In this document: piece after piece, positions 27,743 to 34,248 of the stretch | How positions within the stretch are numbered: position 1 is the first letter of the stretch | Layout: every line of letters begins with the position of its first letter | NCBI RefSeq assembly: GCF_006874475.1 | Contig: NZ_VIRM01000013.1 | Span: 1 to 64,000, forward strand | Length of the DNA: 64,000 bases | Origin: Microbispora hainanensis | Lineage (GTDB): Bacteria; Actinomycetota; Actinomycetes; Streptosporangiales; Streptosporangiaceae | Direction: 5' to 3' | Program-made: the position numbers and the translations under genes | Notes under the pieces: model-generated | The model's database searches: none | What the model was told of the DNA's origin: nothing | The model's input: the letters and a program-made list of their open reading frames with translations, nothing else

Positions 27743-28621
27743 TCAGGCGCGCGCGAATTCGAGGATCGCGCCGACGAACTCCTGGGGCTGTTCGAGATGG
27801 CCCATGTGCCCGCTGTTCTCGAGCACCTTCAGGCGGGAACCCGTGATGATCTCGTGAGCGAGGCGTGCCCAGCGCGTGCCGCCGAAGAAGTCGTGCACAC
27901 CGGAAATGATCAGCGTGGGGACGTCGAGCGAGCGGAGCTGGTCCCGTACGTCGAACGGCGCGGGCTCCTCGCCGCGCATCGGGTCGATCCAGGCGCTCAG
28001 GCCGGCGCGCAGTGGCTCCAGGCCCTGCTCGTTCGTCCAGTAGTCGCCGAAGTACAGCGGGAGGATCTCCCGCAGGGACGTGGTGTACGCCTCGTCGTCC
28101 TGGGCCGCCAGCGCTCGCTGGAACGCGGCCGGGATCTCGCCGGCCGCGGGCCGGTGGGGGAGGCGCTGTGGAAACCTGCCGATGTTCGCCATCGCGTCGG
28201 CCCAGAACTCCTCTCCCGTGACCGGCGAGGTGGAGTAGAGGATCGCTCCGGCGACGCGATCGGGGTGATCGAGCGCGTAACGCTGGACGACGAATCCGCC
28301 GTGCGAGTGGCCGAGCAGGTAGACCTTGGGCGCGCCCAGGTGCTCGACCACGCCATGGACGAACCGGGCGTAGGTGTCGATCCGGTAGTCACGGCTGTCG
28401 TCGAGGCGGCCGGAGGACCCGGTGCCGATCGGCTCCAGATAGACCATGGTCAGGTGCTCTTCCAGGGCCGGCATCCGCAGGTACTCCCAGGCGATGCCCG
28501 GGCCGCCCGAGTGCACCAGGCACACCGGGCCGGTGCCCGCGACGTGGAAGACCTGCCGCGTTCCCTCGATGCTGATCTCATGCCTGCCCTGCGCGAGGGA
28601 GCGGGAGATGGTGGAGCTCAT
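27743..28621 (-). CDS. alpha/beta hydrolase (proline iminopeptidase-like)
   Basis: The 292-residue protein carries the HSGGPG oxyanion motif near residue 37 and the nucleophile elbow LLGHSHGGFVVQRYA near residue 105, both typical of the prolyl-iminopeptidase/epoxide-hydrolase subgroup. The late Asp and His are in SGVHDFFG and NSGHMGHLEQP. The lid region is in the middle. It may cleave N-terminal proline or a small ester or lactam; homologues often confer resistance or detoxify. It shares its strand with the MerR gene 41 bp downstream. Confidence 0.88.
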   Translation of the reverse strand: MSSTISRSLAQGRHEISIEGTRQVFHVAGTGPVCLVHSGGPGIAWEYLRMPALEEHLTMVYLEPIGTGSSGRLDDSRDYRIDTYARFVHGVVEHLGAPKVYLLGHSHGGFVVQRYALDHPDRVAGAILYSTSPVTGEEFWADAMANIGRFPQRLPHRPAAGEIPAAFQRALAAQDDEAYTTSLREILPLYFGDYWTNEQGLEPLRAGLSAWIDPMRGEEPAPFDVRDQLRSLDVPTLIISGVHDFFGGTRWARLAHEIITGSRLKVLENSGHMGHLEQPQEFVGAILEFARA

Positions 28622-28758
28622 GCGTCATCCCTTGTATTTCAGCCGACGACCGATTGACGGACTCGGACGGGGACACTTCGCCGACTCGGCGGTCGTCGCG
28701 AGATCGGGACTCATGGGAGGGTTTCCCCGTCCGTGATGCGCGCAGGCGGTCTCCCGCC

Positions 28759-29037
28759 TCACACGAGCGGCTGGCGAGGCGGGGGGGCTCGGTGACGCCT
28801 GCTGAACTGTACCGTTGCCGCCGGCGGATCTTGTGACCGGCCTCGGCGTACGGATCGGGGCCGTGCGCCGACGACCGTGCCGGGCCAGGCTCCCTCCACG
28901 ACGCTGACCTCGCCGTTGGCGAGCCACCTGCCGCCGTAGGGCTTCACGGTGGCCTCGACCTGTTCGAGGTAGGACAGGCCCGCTTCGTTGGGGATGTCCC
29001 CGGGGATGCGGAGGTGGTTGATCAGGTAGGTGCTCAT
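28759..29037 (-). pseudogene. DUF1330 protein, 5' part only
   Basis: The start reads MSTYLINHLRIPGDIPNEAG, then VEATVKPYGGRWLANGE and VSVVEGAWPGTVV, which is the first half of the small ferredoxin-like DUF1330 fold. The family continues with a second beta-alpha-beta unit (usually about 95 residues in all), but here the frame turns into Arg/Pro-rich noise after residue 60. The gene is thus truncated or frameshifted. It is divergent from a TetR gene, with an exact palindrome in the gap, so it was probably the original TetR target. Confidence 0.6.
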
Positions 29038-29086
29038 GTCGGCCATCCCGTCGAGTGGCTGCGCACGCGAGTTCGCCGCAGCGTCT

Positions 29087-29108
29087 TTAGATTACAGTCG
29101 TAATCTAA
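29087..29108. promoter_or_regulatory. TetR operator 1
   Basis: TTAGATTAC-AGTC-GTAATCTAA is a perfect inverted repeat with 9-bp arms and a 4-bp centre, in the divergent gap between the DUF1330 fragment and the TetR gene. The AT-rich arms stand out in this GC-rich DNA. Confidence 0.8.
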
Positions 29109-29178
29109 GTAGGGCGTACGGGTGGCCGGGTTTCGTGACGCACCTCACGGTGAGTCTCCGGCTGGCCCGCCCGGTATA

Positions 29179-29194
29179 GATTGCGCTTGTAATC
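29179..29194. promoter_or_regulatory. TetR operator 2
   Basis: GATTGC-GCTT-GTAATC repeats the core of operator 1 (GATTAC-AGTC-GTAATC) with one arm mismatch. It lies about 84 bp before the TetR start, so the regulator probably represses itself through this site and the DUF1330 side through the other. Confidence 0.65.
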
Positions 29195-29277
29195 CGGTTT
29201 TCCGCGGTACGCCGCCCCCCGGACACCTGGCATCAAGCCTCCGACACGTTCTCGATCGGAGCGACGAGGGATCGAAG

Positions 29278-29841
29278 ATGAGCCGAGCATCACAGGCCGA
29301 GGCACGGGCCAACCGACAGCGTGTGGTGGAATCCGCCTCGCGACTCTTCCGTGAGAAGGGCGTGCGCGACGTGAGCGTCGCCGACGTCATGCAGTCGGTC
29401 GGCATGACGCAGGGCGGCTTCTACAAGCAGTTCGCCTCCAAGGCGGCGCTCGTCGACGAGGCCACGGCCGAGGCGTTCTCCGACATGCTGCGGCGTCTGG
29501 CGGCCTTGGACGGCGACCACGCCGGTCACGATGCCGCGTGGTCGTCGCTGATCGACGCCTACCTGTCACCCGAAGCACGTGACGACCCCGGCAACGGATG
29601 CCCGGCGGCCGGGTTCGCCGGCGACTTCGCCCGGGATCCCGAATGGCGCGACACCTACGCCGCCGGGATCCGCGACATGGCCGGGTGGATCGCTCCCGGG
29701 GACACCGGACTGGCGGCCCTGTCCACTCTCGTGGGCGCCCTCCTGCTCGCCCGGGCGACGGCGGGCACCCCTGTCTCCGAAGAGATCCTGCGCGCGGCGA
29801 GGAAGGCGGCGGCCCGGCTGACCGAGACACCTGAGCAGTGA
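29278..29841 (+). CDS. TetR/AcrR-family transcriptional regulator
   Basis: The 187-residue protein has an HTH in residues 10-55 (ESASRLFREKGVRDVSVADV and SVGMTQGGFYKQFASKAAL), as in the AcrR/NemR subgroup that senses electrophiles or small aromatics. The C-terminal part (GCPAAGFAGDFAR) has the Cys and Phe positions common in that subgroup. The ATG at 29278 follows AGGGATCGAAG. Two matching operators in the upstream gap support autoregulation. Confidence 0.92.
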   Translation: MSRASQAEARANRQRVVESASRLFREKGVRDVSVADVMQSVGMTQGGFYKQFASKAALVDEATAEAFSDMLRRLAALDGDHAGHDAAWSSLIDAYLSPEARDDPGNGCPAAGFAGDFARDPEWRDTYAAGIRDMAGWIAPGDTGLAALSTLVGALLLARATAGTPVSEEILRAARKAAARLTETPEQ

Positions 29842-29875
29842 TCGGCACAGCCGGAGTCTCGGCCGGGTGAGCTTC

Positions 29876-29908
29876 GGGCAGGGCCCTCAGGCGAGGGGCC
29901 TGCCCGTT
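29876..29908. terminator. bidirectional terminator downstream of TetR
   Basis: CGGGCAGGGCCCTC and GAGGGGCCTGCCCG form a nearly perfect stem (13 of 14 pairs) with a short AGGC loop. The same hairpin recurs at 31351-31383 within repeat copy 2. Confidence 0.8.
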
Positions 29909-29916
29909 CTCGCGGC

Positions 29917-30063
29917 TCAGCCCATGCTCTTGGCGCCGTCCAGGGACTCCCGGATGATGTCGGCGTGGCCGGCGTGCTGGGCGGTCTCGGCGATGATGTT
30001 CGCCAGCACGCGGCGGGCCGACCAGCGCGCACCCGGCTCGAACCACGGGGCCTTCGGCAGCGG
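29917..30063 (-). pseudogene. 3' fragment of the DinB-family gene (duplicate)
   Basis: This codes the last 48 residues of the DinB protein, ending VLANIIAETAQHAGHADIIR then ESLDGAKSMG and stop, identical to the intact gene at 31392-31949. Beyond 30063 the sequence diverges completely, so it has no start and is a duplication footprint. Confidence 0.9.
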
Positions 30064-30179
30064 TCTGGGGGTTTGCATCGACAGCTTGGAGTTACACCAC
30101 CCAAGGGGACGTCACCCGGGCGCGCTGGGGCAAGTCGGGGGTCCGATTGGACGGGGTGCTGAGAAGGTTCACCTTTTTG

Positions 30180-30199
30180 ATATGACGTGCAAGTCATAT
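30180..30199. promoter_or_regulatory. operator palindrome of the toxin-antitoxin operon
   Basis: ATATGAC-GTGCAA-GTCATAT has perfect 7-bp arms. It lies just upstream of a CATACT -10-like hexamer (30211-30216), which would start transcription at about the GTG start codon at 30224. Antitoxin or toxin-antitoxin complex binding here would block the promoter. Confidence 0.7.
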
Positions 30200-30223
30200 G
30201 CCTTCCATGCCATACTGTGGGCT

Positions 30224-30631
30224 GTGGACATCGACTGGCCGGCTGACTTCGGGGCCTGGCTCGACCGGCTTGAGGCGGAAGCGAGGGCAGGTGACCATCG
30301 ATCTCGACTGAAGCTGGTCCTCACCGCCCGGGCATTGGATCAGCTGCGGAAGCTGGCCGAACCTCCACACAGAGACGAGGAGACGGCCACGCTCCGGTGG
30401 GTACGCCAGTCACGGCGCTATCCGCTGTGGCGAGTCTCGCACGCCTACCATCCGGAGGTGGCGATCCGGTTGATTTGCTGGTTTCCGCCCGAAAGCGGGA
30501 CAGTCGTCGTCGCGCTGTTCGCCGGTGACAAGGCCCGGATCGGGGATGTTTTCTACAACAGCGTCGCCACCCGGGCGGACGCCCTCATCGCTCAGTGGAA
30601 ACGGGAAACCTCGTACGAGGAGAAGCCATGA
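30224..30631 (+). CDS. RelE/ParE (HigB)-type toxin
   Basis: The 135-residue protein has a C-terminal part typical of actinomycete RelE/ParE-family toxins: EVAIRLICWFPPESGTVVVA followed by LFAGDKARIGDVFY and VATRADALIAQWKRE. The toxin gene precedes the antitoxin gene (HigBA order) and overlaps it by ATGA. The start at GTG 30224 is preferred because VDIDWPADFGAWLDRLEAEA is the usual opening; a promoter -10 lies 7 bp before it, so the transcript is probably leaderless. An ATG at 30182 is in frame but inside the operator. RelE toxins cleave mRNA on the ribosome. Confidence 0.78.
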   Translation: MDIDWPADFGAWLDRLEAEARAGDHRSRLKLVLTARALDQLRKLAEPPHRDEETATLRWVRQSRRYPLWRVSHAYHPEVAIRLICWFPPESGTVVVALFAGDKARIGDVFYNSVATRADALIAQWKRETSYEEKP

Positions 30632-31005
30632 CCGAGCCGGAGCGGACCTTCGTCCGCGGCAATGACCACCTGGAGCGACTCCTGGCTGATCCGGACATCG
30701 CGGCCGAGGTCGCCAAGGCACACGAGTCGGCCGAGGAGATGGATCGCGTCCACGCGATGAACCTCGCGATGATCCGCAAGGCCGGGCAGATGACCCAGGT
30801 GGAGGTGGCCAGGAAGCTCGGGGTCGGCCAAGGGGTCGTCTCCCGCCTGGAGAACCGTAACGACATGCTGCTGTCCACGCTGTTCGATTATCTGGTGGCC
30901 ACCGGTGCCGAGGGTGCCAGCATCGTAGTCACCGTCCACGGGCGCCGGATTGAGTTGGACCTCGCACAACTGCGCCAGTCCCAGCCCGAGCAGCGCTCAG
31001 CTTGA
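30628..31005 (+). CDS. XRE-family antitoxin (HigA-like)
   Basis: The 125-residue protein has a helix-turn-helix in residues 50-100 (MIRKAGQMTQVEVARKLGVG then QGVVSRLENRNDMLLSTLFD), followed by a short C-terminal strand segment. It overlaps the toxin gene by four bases, so the two are made in stoichiometry. HigA antitoxins bind the operon operator and neutralise the toxin; the palindrome at 30180-30199 is the likely site. Confidence 0.88.
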   Translation: MTEPERTFVRGNDHLERLLADPDIAAEVAKAHESAEEMDRVHAMNLAMIRKAGQMTQVEVARKLGVGQGVVSRLENRNDMLLSTLFDYLVATGAEGASIVVTVHGRRIELDLAQLRQSQPEQRSA

Positions 31006-31320
31006 ATTCAGCTGACAGAGCGCAGGACGGTGGCGCTGTTTCAGGGCGTGAAACGGCGACGTAGAGCGCTCGCAGAGCACGTGCCGGCGCTGGTAGGCGG
31101 TCAGCAGATGGCTGGGGCCCCGTACGGGGTTCAGATGCTGCGCCCACAGCCGATGGCGAAAGAGCTGACTTCGCGTTCGAGCTCGGTCATTGTCGCCGCC
31201 AGCGAGGTATCGAGCGCGGCGACCATGCGCTCCTCCAGAAGGGTGAGCCCTTGCTTCTGGGGCACGCCCAGCAGGACGGCCTATAGGTAGATCGAGCGCA
31301 GGTACAGCTCCGTGATCGGG
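31006..31320. other. gene-free stretch with a protein-like relic
   Basis: No intact gene is present. On the minus strand, about 31310-31130, the frame reads LLGVPQKQGLTLLEERMVAA then DTSLAATMTELEREV before a stop, and contains an in-frame TAG on its N-terminal side (after ITELYLRSIYL). It looks like a decayed helical protein of unknown family. It sits between the toxin-antitoxin pair and repeat copy 2. Confidence 0.4.
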
Positions 31321-31538
31321 CACAGCCGGAGTCTCGGCCGGGTGAGCTTCGGGCAGGGCCCTCAGGCGAGGGGCCTGCCCGTTCTCGCGGCTCAGCCCAT
31401 GCTCTTGGCGCCGTCCAGGGACTCCCGGATGATGTCGGCGTGGCCGGCGTGCTGGGCGGTCTCGGCGATGATGTTCGCCAGCACGCGGCGGGCCGACCAG
31501 CGCGCACCCGGCTCGAACCACGGGGCCTTCGGCAGCGG
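31321..31538. repeat. 218-bp exact direct repeat, copy 2
   Basis: Identical to 29846-30063. Here it is the 3' end of the intact DinB gene plus its downstream terminator. The 1.26 kb between the copies holds the toxin-antitoxin operon and the relic at 31006-31320. Confidence 0.95.
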
Positions 31539-31949
31539 CCAGGTCGCGCCGAGGTCGGGCAGGGTGGCCACCACTTCGTCCGTACGGCGGGCCACCTCGG
31601 CGTAGGCGGCCAGCACGCCGGAGAGCGTCTCGCCGGGCCGCATGTGGAACTGGCCGGTCCACCAGGTCTGCTCGGCCTCGGTCATGGTCGCGGCGTCGCC
31701 CATCGCCGACGGGCCGTTCAGGATGAAGTCCACCCAATTGCGCTCGACCAGGGTCACGTGCTTGATCAGGCCGCCCAGGCACAGCTCGCTGGCCGTGGTC
31801 CGCTGCGCGGCCTGCTCGTCGGTCAGGTCGCGGGTGGTGAAGCGCAGGAAGTGCCGGCTCTGGGCCAGCGCCGCCAGCAGGTCGGCGCGCTCGCCGCCGA
31901 CGGCCGGGGCGTCGTCGAGGTCGCCGATGCTCGTCTCGGTGGTGGTCAC
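31392..31949 (-). CDS. DinB-family (DUF664-like) protein
   Basis: The 185-residue four-helix-bundle protein has ALAQSRHFLRFTTRDLTDEQ near residue 25, SELCLGGLIKHVTLVERNWV near 55 and IIAETAQHAGHADIIRESLD near 165. The three His positions (in H-V-T-L, the HAGH pair) match the metal-binding His triad of DinB-like proteins, some of which are bacillithiol- or mycothiol-dependent transferases. The GTG at 31949 starts in the divergent gap before a WYL regulator gene (32046), its likely controller. It has a truncated duplicate at 29917-30063. Confidence 0.88.
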   Translation of the reverse strand: MTTTETSIGDLDDAPAVGGERADLLAALAQSRHFLRFTTRDLTDEQAAQRTTASELCLGGLIKHVTLVERNWVDFILNGPSAMGDAATMTEAEQTWWTGQFHMRPGETLSGVLAAYAEVARRTDEVVATLPDLGATWPLPKAPWFEPGARWSARRVLANIIAETAQHAGHADIIRESLDGAKSMG

Positions 31950-32045
31950 GGGCTCCGCCTTCCGTTGTTCCGTTCGTCGGTCGGTGACCACGCTAGGGAC
32001 CATAGCGGTCACTTTCTGGCCTGAATCGACGCGACAATCGAGAAC

Positions 32046-32999
32046 ATGGCGAACACCAGCTCGCGGACGCTGCGGTTGCTCTCCCTGCTCCAGACCCACC
32101 GCTACTGGCAGGGTGGGGAGCTGGCCGAACGGCTGGGAGTCTCCGTACGCACCCTGCGCCGGGACGTCGACCGGCTGCGCGAGCTGGGTTATCCGGTCGA
32201 GGCGCAGCGCGGGGTCGACGGCGGCTATCAGCTCGCCGCCGGGGCGGCGCTGCCGCCGCTGGTCATCGACGACGAGGAAGCGGTCGCGCTGGCCGTGGGA
32301 CTGCAGACCGCCGTTCTCGGGGCGGTGGAGGGCATCGCGGAGTCGTCGGTGCGGGTGCTGGCCAAGGTGGTGCAGGTGATGCCCGCCCGGTTGCGGCACA
32401 GGGTCGAGGCGCTGCGCACGATGACCGTGCCGGCCGGATGGGACGGCCAGGACGGGACGAGCGTCGACCCGGGCGTGCTCACCGCGGCCGCGCTGGCCTG
32501 CCGCGACCGTGAACGGCTCCGCATCACCTACACCTCCGCGGACGGCACGCGGACCGAGCGGCACGTCGAACCGCATCGGCTGGTCCGTCTCGGCCGCCGC
32601 TGGTATCTGGTCGCGTTCGACCTCACCCGGCACGACTGGCGGAGCTTCCGGGTCGACCGGCTCGTCGGGCCCGAGAGCACCGGCGCCCGGTTTCGTCCCC
32701 GCGAGCTGCCGGCCGCCGACGCCGCCGACTTCGTCCGCGCCGGCCTGGACAACCTGCCGCGTCCCTACCGGGTGGAGGTGCTCGCCGACGCCCCGGCCTC
32801 CGTCGCGCGCGAGCGCATCGGCCGGTGGTGCACCGTCGAGGAGGTCGACGCCGGGCACTGCCGCATCCGGATGACCACGCACTCCCTGGATTGGCCCATC
32901 ATGTCGCTGGGCGTGCTCGGCGCGGACTTCCACGTCGTCCACCCGCCCGAACTGCTCGACCGCGTCCACGAATGGGCGGCCCGGTTCCAACGCGCCTGA
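32046..32999 (+). CDS. WYL-domain transcriptional regulator (DeoR-like HTH)
   Basis: The 317-residue protein has an HTH_11 winged helix in residues 5-60 (LAERLGVSVRTLRRDVDRLR), a WYL domain near 140-215 (RRWYLVAFDLTRHDWRSFRV), and a C-terminal WCX domain. WYL regulators may bind nucleic-acid ligands or small molecules. It is divergent from the DinB gene 96 bp away, a common pairing. ATG 32046 follows GAGAAC. Confidence 0.92.
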   Translation: MANTSSRTLRLLSLLQTHRYWQGGELAERLGVSVRTLRRDVDRLRELGYPVEAQRGVDGGYQLAAGAALPPLVIDDEEAVALAVGLQTAVLGAVEGIAESSVRVLAKVVQVMPARLRHRVEALRTMTVPAGWDGQDGTSVDPGVLTAAALACRDRERLRITYTSADGTRTERHVEPHRLVRLGRRWYLVAFDLTRHDWRSFRVDRLVGPESTGARFRPRELPAADAADFVRAGLDNLPRPYRVEVLADAPASVARERIGRWCTVEEVDAGHCRIRMTTHSLDWPIMSLGVLGADFHVVHPPELLDRVHEWAARFQRA

Positions 33000-33014
33000 C
33001 GCCCTGGGGGCGTC
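32998..33014. terminator. short hairpin between convergent genes
   Basis: GACGCCC-TGG-GGGCGTC forms a 7-bp stem that begins in the stop codon of the WYL gene and ends just before the stop of the convergent minus-strand gene. Confidence 0.6.
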
Positions 33015-34187
33015 CTACCAGTCGCGTACGGCGTCCACTCCGGCCGCGAGAATGTCCGCCGCCGATTCGAGCCGTACACCGAGGGCCCGTTCGGCGTCGC
33101 TCACCATGACGTCGAGGGCGGCGTAGAGCTCCTCGCGTTCCACGGTCTCGATGAATCCCGTCCGTCGATCGAGCAGGTTGAAGGCCTCGCCATACTCGCG
33201 GCCGATCTCGTGCAGCCGGGCCGGCCGGTCTTCCTGAGAGCCGTCGGAAAGCGCCGCGATCAGCGCCGCCCGCGTCTTCTTGTACTGCGCCACGGCCTTT
33301 CTGAAGCAGGTCCTGCTGATCTGCTCGCGACCATCCCAGTGGCGCAACGGGTTGTCGCGGTTCTCCGCGATCCATTCGGGTGTGCGGGCGGCGGTGATGT
33401 CGACGTAGGTGCCGTACGCGACCTGGGGTCGCCATCTGGACCGCATGGCCACGGCGTACTCGTGCGGGATGCTGCCCAGATACAACAACTCCAGCGCGGG
33501 AACGTGTTCGGGCAGCAGAGCATCGGACGCGCTCATGCCGAAGAGATCGGTGATCCACAGCTGCCGGAGCGAGGCCAGCCGGTTGAGACCCGACGCGTGG
33601 ACGAGCAGGCCGAGATCGCCGGACAGGGAGAGCGTCGTCAGTTCGGGAAAGTGCTCGGCGAGCCGCTCGCAGTCGAGCGACTCGACCTCCGTGACGCGCA
33701 GGTGCCTGATGTCCCGGCGGGGTTCGACCGGCTCGCTCGTCATCCGGCCGACGTCCGTGCCCGTGATGCTCAGCTCGCGAGGATCCGACCAGGGGGTGCG
33801 CTCGCCCCTGTCCCGGCGCCTCTGCAGGGCGAGCCGCTCGCCGAGCCGCCATCCGGTCGAATAGCTCTGCGCGGGCTCGCTGCACAACAGCGGCAACGAG
33901 CCGATGACCCTGTAACTGCGAGGCAGGACCCACTCGTAGTTGCAATGGGACAGGTGATCGCCCCAGTTCGTGTGCGTCAACACCAGGGGCGACACCTCAC
34001 CGAGGTCCGCCACGGAGGTGGGCTCCGGCCCCGACCAGTCCAGATCGAGCACTCCCGCCATCTGCCCGTCCGGGTCGAGGCCGGTGATCTGCGCGGCCGT
34101 CCACGCGTCGAGAGTCTCGGAGAACGCGATGACGATGTCCCCCGGTGCGATCGGCCGCGGGGGTGAGCTCGGCTTCCGACCGGACAT
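33015..34187 (-). CDS. uncharacterised protein with leucine-rich-repeat-like middle
   Basis: The 390-residue protein has three visible parts: an N-terminal region (APGDIVIAFSETLDAWTAAQ and GVLDLDWSGPEPTSVADLGE), a middle with several LRR-like turns (FPELTTLSLSGDLGLLVHAS, NRLASLRQLWITDLFG, VPALELLYLGSIP), and a helical C-terminal region (GREQISRTCFRKAVAQYKKT). No catalytic motif is seen. Similar unknown proteins occur in actinomycetes. The start at 34187 precedes the first conserved-looking residues; a weak Shine-Dalgarno leaves it uncertain. Confidence 0.7.
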   Translation of the reverse strand: MSGRKPSSPPRPIAPGDIVIAFSETLDAWTAAQITGLDPDGQMAGVLDLDWSGPEPTSVADLGEVSPLVLTHTNWGDHLSHCNYEWVLPRSYRVIGSLPLLCSEPAQSYSTGWRLGERLALQRRRDRGERTPWSDPRELSITGTDVGRMTSEPVEPRRDIRHLRVTEVESLDCERLAEHFPELTTLSLSGDLGLLVHASGLNRLASLRQLWITDLFGMSASDALLPEHVPALELLYLGSIPHEYAVAMRSRWRPQVAYGTYVDITAARTPEWIAENRDNPLRHWDGREQISRTCFRKAVAQYKKTRAALIAALSDGSQEDRPARLHEIGREYGEAFNLLDRRTGFIETVEREELYAALDVMVSDAERALGVRLESAADILAAGVDAVRDW

Positions 34188-34248
34188 GCCTGAAGGGTAG
34201 TCGGCACGTGGATCACCCGCACAGACGGGTGATCCACTCACCCGTCTG

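Larger units (their letters stand above)
29846..30063. repeat. 218-bp exact direct repeat, copy 1
   Basis: Every base from CACAGCCGGAGTCTCGGCCG at 29846 to GGCAGCGG at 30063 is identical to 31321-31538. It covers the terminator hairpin and the last 49 codons of a DinB gene on the minus strand. Copy 2 is part of the intact gene. Confidence 0.95.
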
